A DNA stretch of 10,535 nucleotides from an uncultured Streptococcus sp. (lineage in GTDB: Bacteria > Bacillota > Bacilli > Lactobacillales > Streptococcaceae), in assembly GCA_902470035.1 (NCBI GenBank), contig CABREZ010000045.1, positions 1 through 10,535 of the forward strand. Direction: 5' to 3'. Below are positions 4,283-10,535 of this stretch, in pieces. The first letter of the stretch is position 1, and each line of letters begins with the position of its first letter. The notes under the pieces are model-generated. The model did not search any database, was not told the origin of the DNA, and worked only from the letters and a program-made list of their open reading frames with translations. Both the position numbers and the translations under genes were made by a program.

Positions 4283-5947
4283 GTGTCTAAAATTACAACT
4301 AGTTTATTTCAAGAAATGGTCCAAGCAGGGGCTACTCGCTTAAATAAACAAGCCGAGTATGTCAATTCATTGAACGTTTTTCCTGTACCAGACGGTGATA
4401 CTGGAACCAATATGGGGATGACCATTGAAAATGGTGCAAAAGAAGTAGCCGATCGCTCTGCTTCAACTGTTGGAGAAGCAGCAAATATCTTTGCGAAAGG
4501 GCTTTTGATGGGAGCGCGTGGAAACTCAGGAGTGATTACGTCACAATTGTTCCGCGGATTTTCTCAAAGTGTCAAAGACAAGGATGAATTGGATGGAGCA
4601 GCTCTTGCGGCAGCCTTTCAAGCAGGGGTTGAAGTAGCCTATAAAGCGGTGATGAAGCCTGTAGAAGGAACTATCTTGACCGTATCTCGTGGTGCTGCCA
4701 TCGGTGCCAAGAAAAAAGCAGAATCTACCAATGATGCCGTCGAAGTCATGCGTGCGGCCCTTGAAGGAGCTAAGACAGCTCTTGCCAAAACACCAGATAT
4801 GCTTCCTGTATTGAAGGAAGTCGGTGTGGTGGACTCTGGTGGTCAAGGTTTGGTCTTCATTTATGAAGGGTTCCTATCAGCTTTGACAGGAGAATTTATC
4901 GCTTCTGAAGAATTTGTGGCGACTCCAGCAACCATGTCAGAAATGATTAACGCAGAGCACCACAAGTCAGTAGCAGGTCATGTGGCAACTGAAGATATCA
5001 CCTTTGGTTACTGTACAGAAATCATGGTCGCTTTGAAACAAGGCCCAACCTATGTGAAAGACTTTGACTACGACGAATTCCGTAACTATTTGAACAATCT
5101 TGGGGATTCTCTACTAGTGGTTAATGATGACGAAATCGTCAAAGTCCATGTCCATACTGAAGATCCAGGTCTTGTTATGCAAGAAGGATTGAAATATGGT
5201 AGCTTGGTCAAGGTAAAAGTCGACAACATGCGCAACCAGCACGAAGCACAAGTTGAAAAAGAAGAGCGTCAAGCGAAACCAGCTGAAGCAAAAGAATATG
5301 CCATCATCGCAGTCGTTGCGGGTGACGGATTAGCGGATATCTTCAAAGCGCAAGGTGTGGATTACATCATCTCTGGTGGTCAAACTATGAACCCATCAAC
5401 AGAAGACTTTGTCAAAGCTGTTGAAGAGTTGAATGCGCGCAACATCATTATCTTGCCAAATAACAAAAATATCTTGATGGCCGCTCAATCAGCAGCAGAA
5501 GTCATTGAACAACCTGCAGCTGTAGTAGAGACCAAGACCATCCCTCAAGGATTGACCAGTCTTCTTGCCTTTGATGAGAGCAAGTCTATTGAAGAAAACC
5601 ATGATCGAATGGCAGCAGCGATTGAAGATGTAGTGTCAGGTAGTGTGACGACAGCCGTTCGTGATACAACCATTGATGGTCTTGAAATCCATGAAAACGA
5701 CAATCTTGGAATGGTCGATGGTAAAATCGTTGTTTCCAATCCAGATATGATGGAAACCTTGACTGCTACCTTTGACAAGATGTTGGACGAAGATAGTGAA
5801 ATTGTGACTATCTATATCGGTGAAGATGGTCAAGAAGATCTAGCCAATGAGTTGGCTCAAAACTTGATGGCTAAATATGAAGATGTCGAAGTCGAAATTC
5901 ATCAAGGAAATCAACCGGTTTACCCATATTTGTTTAGCGTTGAATAA
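4283..5947 (+). CDS. fakA: Fatty acid kinase catalytic subunit FakA (DAK2/DhaL and DegV-like domains)
   Basis: FakA phosphorylates exogenous fatty acids held by FakB proteins, giving acyl-phosphate for phospholipid synthesis. The 554 residues match full-length FakA/YloV. Residues 1-200 are the DhaL-type ATP-binding kinase domain, with NVFPVPDGDTGTNM carrying the metal-binding D37 and D39 and the ATP-contacting T40 and N43, and GARGNSGVITSQLFRGF as the second conserved loop. The middle domain contains GYCTE (C244) and VHVHTEDPG (H289, H291), which appear to match the zinc-site Cys and His residues of S. aureus FakA. The C-terminal part (about 335-554) is the FakB-interacting, DegV-like region. 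The start codon is GTG 4283, chosen because GGGAGA (4271-4276) sits six bases upstream and the Asp23-family gene ends at 4280. The fakB genes are not in the window. Confidence 0.95.
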   Translation: MSKITTSLFQEMVQAGATRLNKQAEYVNSLNVFPVPDGDTGTNMGMTIENGAKEVADRSASTVGEAANIFAKGLLMGARGNSGVITSQLFRGFSQSVKDKDELDGAALAAAFQAGVEVAYKAVMKPVEGTILTVSRGAAIGAKKKAESTNDAVEVMRAALEGAKTALAKTPDMLPVLKEVGVVDSGGQGLVFIYEGFLSALTGEFIASEEFVATPATMSEMINAEHHKSVAGHVATEDITFGYCTEIMVALKQGPTYVKDFDYDEFRNYLNNLGDSLLVVNDDEIVKVHVHTEDPGLVMQEGLKYGSLVKVKVDNMRNQHEAQVEKEERQAKPAEAKEYAIIAVVAGDGLADIFKAQGVDYIISGGQTMNPSTEDFVKAVEELNARNIIILPNNKNILMAAQSAAEVIEQPAAVVETKTIPQGLTSLLAFDESKSIEENHDRMAAAIEDVVSGSVTTAVRDTTIDGLEIHENDNLGMVDGKIVVSNPDMMETLTATFDKMLDEDSEIVTIYIGEDGQEDLANELAQNLMAKYEDVEVEIHQGNQPVYPYLFSVE

Positions 5948-5972
5948 TCAAAAAATTTCAAAAATAGCAGGA

Positions 5973-6005
5973 AAAAGAGCCAAAAAAACGTTTTTTGGCT
6001 CTTTT
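5973..6005 (+). terminator. Strong Rho-independent terminator of fakA
   Basis: A 15-bp perfect stem: AAAAGAGCCAAAAAA (5973-5987) with its complement at 5991-6005 and loop ACG. The A and T runs on both flanks mean that it could work in either direction. Confidence 0.92.
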
Positions 6006-6049
6006 GTTTGATAAAAACAGTTTTATGAAAGCGATTAGATAGGTGTTTT

Positions 6050-6078
6050 TAGACAATTTTTGTTTGATATGTTATACT
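6050..6078 (+). promoter_or_regulatory. Promoter of the lipoprotein gene
   Basis: TAGACA (6050-6055), a 17-bp spacer and TATACT (6073-6078), with an extended -10 TG at 6070-6071. Confidence 0.75.
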
Positions 6079-6109
6079 TTAGAAAAATGGAAATAGGAGA
6101 AAAAAGCAA

Positions 6110-6679
6110 ATGAAAAAGGTAATCTGCTTTTTAGGAGCTTTGCTTTTTGTGATGACGGGTTGTGCTACTAAGTCTCAGTCCACAGAAACATCAAAAAGCT
6201 CAACCACTACTTCGATAGAAAAAAGTGAAACTGTTACAAGTGAGGCAAAGGAAGAAACTAAGGTTCTCACTGCTGAAATCAATGGCAATCAACATCGTTA
6301 CACCATCACAACAAAAGGTGATAAGGTTCAGAAATTGAAGTTAGATGTTTTATCGGCCCTGCCAGAAAAAATTGCTACTAATTCAGCTAATCTAAGTCCT
6401 GAAGAGATGACAAAAATTATTAATGAAGGCTTGCAGTCAGATTCAGAATACAAGGCTCTGAAAGACATGGCTGGCTTCAGTATCGAATATAAGGTCACTC
6501 CAGAGAAAAAATTAGCCTCAACGGTCTCTGTTGATATGGAAACCATTGATTGGGACAAGGTTAAAGACCTATCTTACTTTAAAGATCTTGGTATCGGTGA
6601 CCTAAAAGACATCAAGGCATCGACTGTTTTCACAGGATTAAAACTCCACGGTTTCAAAGAAGAAACGCCAGCACCATAG
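6110..6679 (+). CDS. DUF1307-type (YehR-like) surface lipoprotein
   Basis: This 189-residue protein is exported and lipid-anchored. The signal peptide is MKKVICFLGALLFVMTG followed by the lipidated C18; the lipobox V-M-T-G-C has Met at -3, unusual but accepted. Residues 22-50 are a Ser/Thr/Glu-rich spacer typical of Gram-positive lipoproteins. The rest resembles the DUF1307/YehR family: a strand pair (AEINGNQHRYTITTKGDKVQKLKLD), a helix with LSPEEMTKIINEG, a hydrophobic core (MAGFSIEYKV), a strand (ASTVSVDMETIDWDKVKDL), and a GLKLHGFKE end that matches the family's characteristic (A/L)xxxGFKE finish. The function of the family is unknown. AGGAGA (6095-6100) precedes ATG 6110. The gene has its own promoter and terminator and is a monocistronic unit. 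Confidence 0.85.
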   Translation: MKKVICFLGALLFVMTGCATKSQSTETSKSSTTTSIEKSETVTSEAKEETKVLTAEINGNQHRYTITTKGDKVQKLKLDVLSALPEKIATNSANLSPEEMTKIINEGLQSDSEYKALKDMAGFSIEYKVTPEKKLASTVSVDMETIDWDKVKDLSYFKDLGIGDLKDIKASTVFTGLKLHGFKEETPAP

Positions 6680-6706
6680 GTTCGGACTCTTGTCCGGCCT
6701 TTTTTA
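6678..6706 (+). terminator. Rho-independent terminator of the lipoprotein gene
   Basis: CGGAC (6683-6687) and GTCCG (6692-6696) close a TCTT tetraloop. AGG (6678-6680) pairs with CCT (6698-6700) below a small internal loop. A T run follows. The stem starts inside the stop codon. Confidence 0.85.
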
Positions 6707-6711
6707 TTTTC

Positions 6712-6740
6712 CATGACATTTGTCATGTCAGCCAGTGACA
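6712..6740. promoter_or_regulatory. Palindromic operator of the ABC / two-component operon
   Basis: CATGACA (6712-6718), TT, TGTCATG (6721-6727) form a perfect 7-2-7 palindrome. A further TGTCA (6726-6730) and TGACA (6736-6740) form a second, looser palindrome, giving four TGACA half-sites in 29 bp. The array ends eight bases before a poor -35, the position expected for an activator. The response regulator encoded at the end of the operon is the natural candidate; that assignment is inferred. Confidence 0.7.
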
Positions 6741-6748
6741 AAATCATC

Positions 6749-6777
6749 TAGTAGCCTGTTATTCCTTTCGCTATAAT
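6749..6777 (+). promoter_or_regulatory. Activator-dependent promoter of the ABC / two-component operon
   Basis: A consensus TATAAT (6772-6777) has only TAGTAG at the -35 position (6749-6754, 17-bp spacer) and lacks the TG extension found at the other promoters in the window. A good -10 with a bad -35 beside an operator suggests that activation is needed. Confidence 0.65.
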
Positions 6778-6805
6778 AAAGTCAGAAAGTAAGAGGTAAG
6801 GAAAA

Positions 6806-6997
6806 ATGAAACAATGGTTCTATAAAGTGTTTACGTTAACAGTGGTTGGGATGGTCGTCTATTTGATCTTTTCAAAGGATGATAGCCTCTATTACCATTT
6901 CCCTTGGGAATTATTTGCGGGGATTGGCATCATGAGCTGGGCAGTCCAAGAAGGGCTAAAAATGGTCAAGGCTGTTAAAAAGGAGATGGAGCAATGA
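6806..6997 (+). CDS. Small two-helix membrane protein, first of a tandem pair
   Basis: This 63-residue protein has two membrane segments, about residues 8-22 and 34-50, joined by a short loop (SKDDSLYYHFP) and ending in a Lys/Glu-rich tail. ATG 6806 follows AGAGGT (6792-6797), and its stop overlaps the next ATG by four bases (ATGA), so translation is coupled. I recognise no family. It resembles the next gene in size and layout, with HFP at residue 31 here and residue 30 there. Being the first gene of an ABC/kinase/regulator operon, it could be an accessory to the transporter or kinase. It has no double-Gly leader, so it does not look like a processed peptide. Confidence 0.8.
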   Translation: MKQWFYKVFTLTVVGMVVYLIFSKDDSLYYHFPWELFAGIGIMSWAVQEGLKMVKAVKKEMEQ

Positions 6998-7191
6998 AAA
7001 AGAAACTTGAAATTGGATTGGTAGCTGCTCTGTGTTTGGTCCTTTGGGCAACAGAGGTTACGACGGGATGGTTTTCTGCCCATTTTCCTAGCTGGTTTTT
7101 CCAAACGGTTTGGGGAGTGACCTTGGTCGTCTATGTCATCATTCCAGCTGGCCAAGTCTGGTTGAAAGGAGAGTCTCATGAGTGTCATTAG
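6994..7191 (+). CDS. Small two-helix membrane protein, second of a tandem pair
   Basis: This 65-residue protein has helices at about residues 7-22 and 35-56, a loop with HFPSWFF between them, and a short hydrophilic tail (KGESHECH). The start at 6994 overlaps the preceding stop (ATGA). The tail overlaps the ABC ATPase start by 14 bases and holds that gene's Shine-Dalgarno (AAAGGAGAG). Size, topology and the central HFP motif resemble the gene before it, which suggests an old duplication. No family is recognised. Its place in the operon implies a role tied to the exporter or the sensor. Confidence 0.78.
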   Translation: MKKKLEIGLVAALCLVLWATEVTTGWFSAHFPSWFFQTVWGVTLVVYVIIPAGQVWLKGESHECH

Positions 7192-8095
7192 AATTGAGAA
7201 CTTGAAGAAAAGTATTAAAGGAAAAGTGATTCTAGAAGATCTTTCTTTCAGGGTTGAACGGGGAGACTGTTTGGCTTTGATTGGCCCTAACGGAGCAGGG
7301 AAGACGACCTTGATGAATTGCCTCCTAGGAGATAGGAAGGCAACTTCTGGAACCATTGAAATAGAGGGAAAAGCTCCTGGTCATCCTCAATTGAAGACTA
7401 GTATCTCTTATCTCCCTCAAGAGAATGCTATCGTGCAAAAGTTAACCGTGCAGGAACTAATTAGTTTCTTTCGCTCCATCTATCCCAATCCCTTAACGGT
7501 CTGTGAAATCGATGAGCTATTGCGTTTTAGTCTAGAACAAAAGAAACAATTGGCCAGTAAGCTGTCTGGTGGGCAAAAACGTCTCCTATCCTTTGTCCTG
7601 ACCTTGATTGGTCGTCCCAGTCTCCTGTTTTTGGATGAGCCAACGGCTGGCATGGATACGTCCACTCGCCAACGCTTTTGGGAGATTGTCGGGGATTTAA
7701 AGGAACAAGGCGTCACCATTGTCTATTCTTCCCATTACATTGAGGAAGTAGAGCATACAGCTGATCGGATCTTGGTCTTGCATCAGGGACGTTTGCTTCG
7801 GGATACGACGCCATTAGCTATGAGAAGTGAAGAGGTAGAAAAACATTTTACCCTGCCTTTGCGCTACCAAGCTCTAGTGGCAGGGATGGACGGAATTGGT
7901 CAAGTGACGGTCAAACCCGATGCCCTTCAAGTTGTGACAGGTGATGCCAATCGCTTGTGGACGCGATTGCAAGAAGAAGGCTGTTCGATCCAAGAGATTG
8001 AAGTGACCAATCGAAGTTTATTGGATTCTATTTTTGAAAATACAAAGGAAGTAGGTATAGAAGATGAAACGCATGAAAGCTCTCGGCGTGGTTGA
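7178..8095 (+). CDS. ABC transporter ATP-binding protein (YvfR-like)
   Basis: This 305-residue cytoplasmic ATPase drives an ABC-2 exporter. All motifs are present: Walker A GPNGAGKTT (36-44), Q-loop Q81 (YLPQEN), signature LSGGQ (129-133), Walker B LLFLDE (149-154, catalytic E154), D-loop (AGMD) and switch H186 (SSHYIEE). Residues 215-305 are the C-terminal extension common in drug and bacteriocin-type exporters of this class (DrrA/CcmA-like). The gene overlaps the upstream small gene by 14 bases and the permease by 32, so the three are tightly coupled. The order ATPase, permease, kinase, regulator matches yvfR-yvfS-yvfT-yvfU of B. subtilis. The substrate cannot be read from the sequence. Confidence 0.95.
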   Translation: MSVIRIENLKKSIKGKVILEDLSFRVERGDCLALIGPNGAGKTTLMNCLLGDRKATSGTIEIEGKAPGHPQLKTSISYLPQENAIVQKLTVQELISFFRSIYPNPLTVCEIDELLRFSLEQKKQLASKLSGGQKRLLSFVLTLIGRPSLLFLDEPTAGMDTSTRQRFWEIVGDLKEQGVTIVYSSHYIEEVEHTADRILVLHQGRLLRDTTPLAMRSEEVEKHFTLPLRYQALVAGMDGIGQVTVKPDALQVVTGDANRLWTRLQEEGCSIQEIEVTNRSLLDSIFENTKEVGIEDETHESSRRG

Positions 8096-8804
8096 GTGGC
8101 ATTTGACCAGACGCCAAGCCATTTATTACTTGTTATCAATTGGGATGCCCACGGCCTTTTATCTCTTCTTTTCAGGGATGTACCAGGACACACCAGGGGC
8201 ACCCGCTCACTTTATGAGGGATTATCTCCTCTCTATGACGGCTTTTTCCATGATGTCTACGGCTCTATTTTCCTTTCCAACAGTTCTTGAAACCGATCGA
8301 CTCAATAATTGGCAAAAAGTATTGCGCCATACCCCGGTATCTATGGTAGAATATTATCTAATAAAGGTTGCGGGTCTCTTTGTAGACTTTCTCCTATCCA
8401 TTGGGGTCGTCTTTACCGTGGGTCATGTGGTGCGGCATGTGAACATGTCTCTACAGGATTGGGTCTTAGCGGCCTTCCTTCTCATCCTAGGAAGTCTAGC
8501 TTTTGTAGCTATCGGTCTGGTCTTGACCTTGCTTCCTTCCAGTCAATTGATGTCGGTTGCGGGCAATCTCCTCTATATGGGACTGGCTGTTATGGGTGGC
8601 CTATGGATGCCCATTAGTGTCTTTCCAGAATGGATGCAAGCCATCGGCAAATGCCTACCAACCTATCAATTGATGGAACTGATCAAGACCTTTTTAAACA
8701 AGGGGCAGGTCAATGGCTTTGCTAGTGTCTATTTAATCTTGTTTACCCTGGTCTTGTTTACCCTTGTCATCGTCTATCGTCGTCATTCTGAGGTTCGTGC
8801 ATGA
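8064..8804 (+). CDS. ABC-2 type permease (YvfS-like)
   Basis: This is a 246-residue membrane half of the exporter powered by the preceding ATPase. After an Arg-rich N-terminus there are six hydrophobic segments: about residues 21-37, 51-70, 93-117, 124-148, 156-180 and 218-240. The loop with LPTYQLMELIKTFL (about 198-211) before the last helix is the conserved ABC-2 element. The start is taken at ATG 8064, with AGGT seven bases upstream; ATG 8073 is an alternative. The gene overlaps the ATPase by 32 bases and its stop overlaps the kinase start (ATGA). Confidence 0.92.
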   Translation: MKRMKALGVVEWHLTRRQAIYYLLSIGMPTAFYLFFSGMYQDTPGAPAHFMRDYLLSMTAFSMMSTALFSFPTVLETDRLNNWQKVLRHTPVSMVEYYLIKVAGLFVDFLLSIGVVFTVGHVVRHVNMSLQDWVLAAFLLILGSLAFVAIGLVLTLLPSSQLMSVAGNLLYMGLAVMGGLWMPISVFPEWMQAIGKCLPTYQLMELIKTFLNKGQVNGFASVYLILFTLVLFTLVIVYRRHSEVRA

Positions 8805-9898
8805 TTGAAAAACTCAAGCGTATTCATTATATGTTTTACGCTAGCCTAGTCTTTATGGGATTCCCATTTATCTCTATTTTATTGGGTGAGGTTCCCTACT
8901 GGCACTTCTTTTTAGCCCTCTTGTTTATTGCTTCCTATCTAGGAATCTTGATTACTGAAAACAAAAAGCTGATCTGGATTTGTTGGCTGTACCTCCTAGC
9001 CTATGTAGCAGGAAATACTCTTTTTATTAACGCCAACTATTTTTGGTTTTATTTCTTCATCAGTAACCTGTTAGTCTATCACTTTGAGATTAGCAATTTT
9101 CGCTCTCCTTATCTTTGGACAGTTTTTCTATCGCAATTCCTACTTTTTGGAGTTATCTTTTTCAAACAGAATGCGATGGAGTATGAATGGGTATTTTTAA
9201 TCATCATTTTCTTTTTTACCCATGCCATGACCTACGGCATGATTCGGATTCGGATGGTGGAAGAGTTGAAAGCTGACCATGCCAAGCAAAATGCCCAGAT
9301 CAATCTCTTGCTGGCAGAAAACGAGCGCCATCGGATTGGCCGTGATCTACATGACAGTCTAGGCCATACCTTTGCCATGCTTAGTGTCAAGGCGGATCTG
9401 GCCGATCAATTCTTAGCATTAGGACAGGTTGAGAAGGCTCAGGAGCAGGTACAAGAGATTCAAGCCATCAGCCAAGAGTCCATGCACCAAGTCCGAGAGA
9501 TTGTGGAAAACTTGAAGCAGCGAACCCTGGCAAGAGAGCTGGAAACCGTCAAGCAAATGCTGGAAGTAGCTCAAGTCAAAGTAGAGATTCAAAACGAGCT
9601 CGATACAGCTAGTATCTCACCAATCCTAGAGTCTGCTCTGGCTATGGTGTCTCTGGAATTAGCCACCAATATGATCAAACATGCCAAAGCGACGCAGGCC
9701 CTTCTCTCTTATCGGTCCACCGAAACAGGGGTGGAAATGGTCGCAGAAGACAATGGTATCGGCTTTGATAAGGTCTCCGATAAGGACCTGCACTCGATCC
9801 GCGAACGGATTGCCTTATTGGGAGGAGAGTTAGAGATCAGTCATCGTCACAAGCCAACCCGCATAGAAATACGGATCCCCTATCAAGAAAGGAAATAA
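8801..9898 (+). CDS. Sensor histidine kinase, HPK7 / DesK-YvfT type
   Basis: This 365-residue membrane kinase has an N-terminal half (1-150) with five or six hydrophobic helices and almost no extracellular loop, so it probably senses something in or at the membrane. A coiled-coil linker (150-178) leads to the HisKA_3 domain, with RHRIGRDLHDSLGH around the phosphate-accepting H184; the DxxxH pattern after it (D185-H189) is the phosphatase motif of this class. The ATPase domain has the N box (N290, K293, H294) and G1 box EDNGIGFD (316-323). The G2 region reads DLHSIRERIALLGGE, where relatives usually have GLxG(M/I)RER. The start overlaps the permease stop by four bases, and the regulator follows one base after the stop. 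The cognate regulator and the exporter are in the same operon. Confidence 0.94.
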   Translation: MIEKLKRIHYMFYASLVFMGFPFISILLGEVPYWHFFLALLFIASYLGILITENKKLIWICWLYLLAYVAGNTLFINANYFWFYFFISNLLVYHFEISNFRSPYLWTVFLSQFLLFGVIFFKQNAMEYEWVFLIIIFFFTHAMTYGMIRIRMVEELKADHAKQNAQINLLLAENERHRIGRDLHDSLGHTFAMLSVKADLADQFLALGQVEKAQEQVQEIQAISQESMHQVREIVENLKQRTLARELETVKQMLEVAQVKVEIQNELDTASISPILESALAMVSLELATNMIKHAKATQALLSYRSTETGVEMVAEDNGIGFDKVSDKDLHSIRERIALLGGELEISHRHKPTRIEIRIPYQERK

Positions 9899-9899
9899 G

Positions 9900-10499
9900 A
9901 TGCGCTTATTAGTTGCAGAAGACCAAAGTATGTTGCGCGATGCCCTCTGCCAGCTTTTGCTTTTGCAAGAGGATGTAGACGAAGTCTTGCAGGCTGGAGA
10001 CGGGCAAGAAGCTATTCGTTTACTCGAAACCCATCCAGTTGATATTGCTATCTTAGATATTGAGATGCCCATCAAAACAGGGCTAGAAGTGTTAGAATGG
10101 GCTAAAAGTCAACAACCCCAGCTCAAGGTTGTCATCGTTACCACCTTTAAGCGGCCGGGCTACTTTGAGCGGGCCCTCAAGGCTGGAGTCGATGCCTATG
10201 TCTTAAAAGAACGTCGCATCACGGACTTGATGGCTACTCTTCATACAGTTTTGGCAGGGCAAAAAGAATATTCTCCTGAATTAATGGAGGGAATCCTAAC
10301 CCATCCCAATCCTCTAAGCTCTCAGGAGCAAGCGGTCCTAAAAGAAGTTGCAAAGGGAGCTTCTAATCAAGAAATTGCTGATCGTTTATTTCTTTCTAAC
10401 GGGACTATCCGCAATTACATGTCGGCTATTCTGACCAAGTTGAATGCAGAGAATCGGACGGAAGCAGCAAAGATCGCCCAAGAAAAGGGATGGCTATAA
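9900..10499 (+). CDS. Response regulator, NarL/LuxR (DesR-YvfU) type
   Basis: A 199-residue two-domain regulator. The receiver domain (1-120) has the acidic pair E7 and D8, phosphate-accepting D53 (AILDIEMP), T81/T82 and K103 (VLKER). The C-terminal LuxR-type HTH (about 136-199) reads LSSQEQAVLKEVAKGASNQEIADRLFLSNGTIRNYMSAILTKL, with the recognition helix around SNGTIRNYMSAI. AAAGGA (9888-9893) lies inside the kinase gene's end, six bases before ATG 9900. It is presumably phosphorylated by the kinase and binds as a dimer to the palindrome at 6712-6740 to control its own operon, by analogy with DesKR-type systems; that target is inferred. Confidence 0.94.
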   Translation: MRLLVAEDQSMLRDALCQLLLLQEDVDEVLQAGDGQEAIRLLETHPVDIAILDIEMPIKTGLEVLEWAKSQQPQLKVVIVTTFKRPGYFERALKAGVDAYVLKERRITDLMATLHTVLAGQKEYSPELMEGILTHPNPLSSQEQAVLKEVAKGASNQEIADRLFLSNGTIRNYMSAILTKLNAENRTEAAKIAQEKGWL

Positions 10500-10505
10500 G
10501 CAAGC

Positions 10506-10535
10506 AAAGTTTCTAGGATTCCTAGAGACTTTTTT
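10506..10535 (+). terminator. Rho-independent terminator of the six-gene operon
   Basis: AAAGTTTCTAGG (10506-10517) pairs with CCTAGAGACTTT (10521-10532), with one G-T pair and loop ATT. A T run goes to the window edge. Confidence 0.9.

Noticed and set aside
3915..5947. The Asp23-family / fakA pair as a novel system
   Set aside because: Adjacent yloU-yloV type genes next to rpmB are a common Firmicutes arrangement, and the protein motifs are standard.
6892..7356. 154-residue minus-strand reading frame
   Set aside because: It runs antisense across two small membrane genes and the start of an ABC ATPase that have good starts, and it has no recognisable domain.
8309..8617. 102-residue + strand frame inside the permease gene
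   Set aside because: It is an out-of-frame shadow of the ABC-2 permease, with no ribosome binding site and a non-protein-like composition.

Overview
The window is chromosomal DNA from a Streptococcus, most likely an oral or viridans-group species. The evidence is the streptococcal-type L28 protein, the rpmB / Asp23-family / fakA gene order, abundant extended -10 (TGn) promoters, low to moderate GC, and LytTR and HPK7 signalling genes of streptococcal style. I cannot fix the species. All convincing genes are on the + strand.

Layout. (1) 1-858: the end of one ABC-2 permease and a complete second permease of an export-type ABC system whose ATPase lies off the left edge. (2) 897-1357: a GNAT acetyltransferase pseudogene with one frameshift and three in-frame stops. 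(3) 1365-1519: a tRNA-Thr(CGT) with a strong promoter and a terminator, followed by a gene-poor stretch (1520-1692) that holds a tandem 11-bp repeat and a possible scar of an integrated element. (4) 1693-3503: a compact regulatory module made of a small four-helix membrane protein (1817-2128), a stand-alone LytTR regulator (2306-2752) and a LiaF-like membrane protein (2757-3452). Both promoters of the module carry the same LytTR-type operator: two 9-bp boxes 21 bp apart, ending 11 bp before the -35. (5) 3483-6005: rpmB, then an Asp23-family gene and fakA (fatty acid kinase). (6) 6050-6706: a monocistronic DUF1307-type lipoprotein. (7) 6712-10535: a six-gene operon with two tiny membrane proteins, an ABC ATPase, an ABC-2 permease, an HPK7 (DesK/YvfT-like) histidine kinase and a NarL/LuxR-type response regulator. 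It is preceded by a palindromic operator and a promoter with a poor -35, and closed by a terminator at the window end.

How the genes work together. The two regulatory modules are the main interest. In the LytTR module the regulator probably activates both its own operon and the neighbouring membrane-protein gene, and the LiaF-like protein is the likely membrane partner or inhibitor, analogous to LytTR regulatory systems. The four-helix protein is a paralogue of the LiaF-like protein's membrane half, so it may act as a feedback or titrating partner. In the right-hand operon the kinase and regulator probably control their own operon through the palindrome, with the ABC exporter and the two tandem two-helix proteins as output or as part of sensing. 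These functional links are inferences from sequence and layout.
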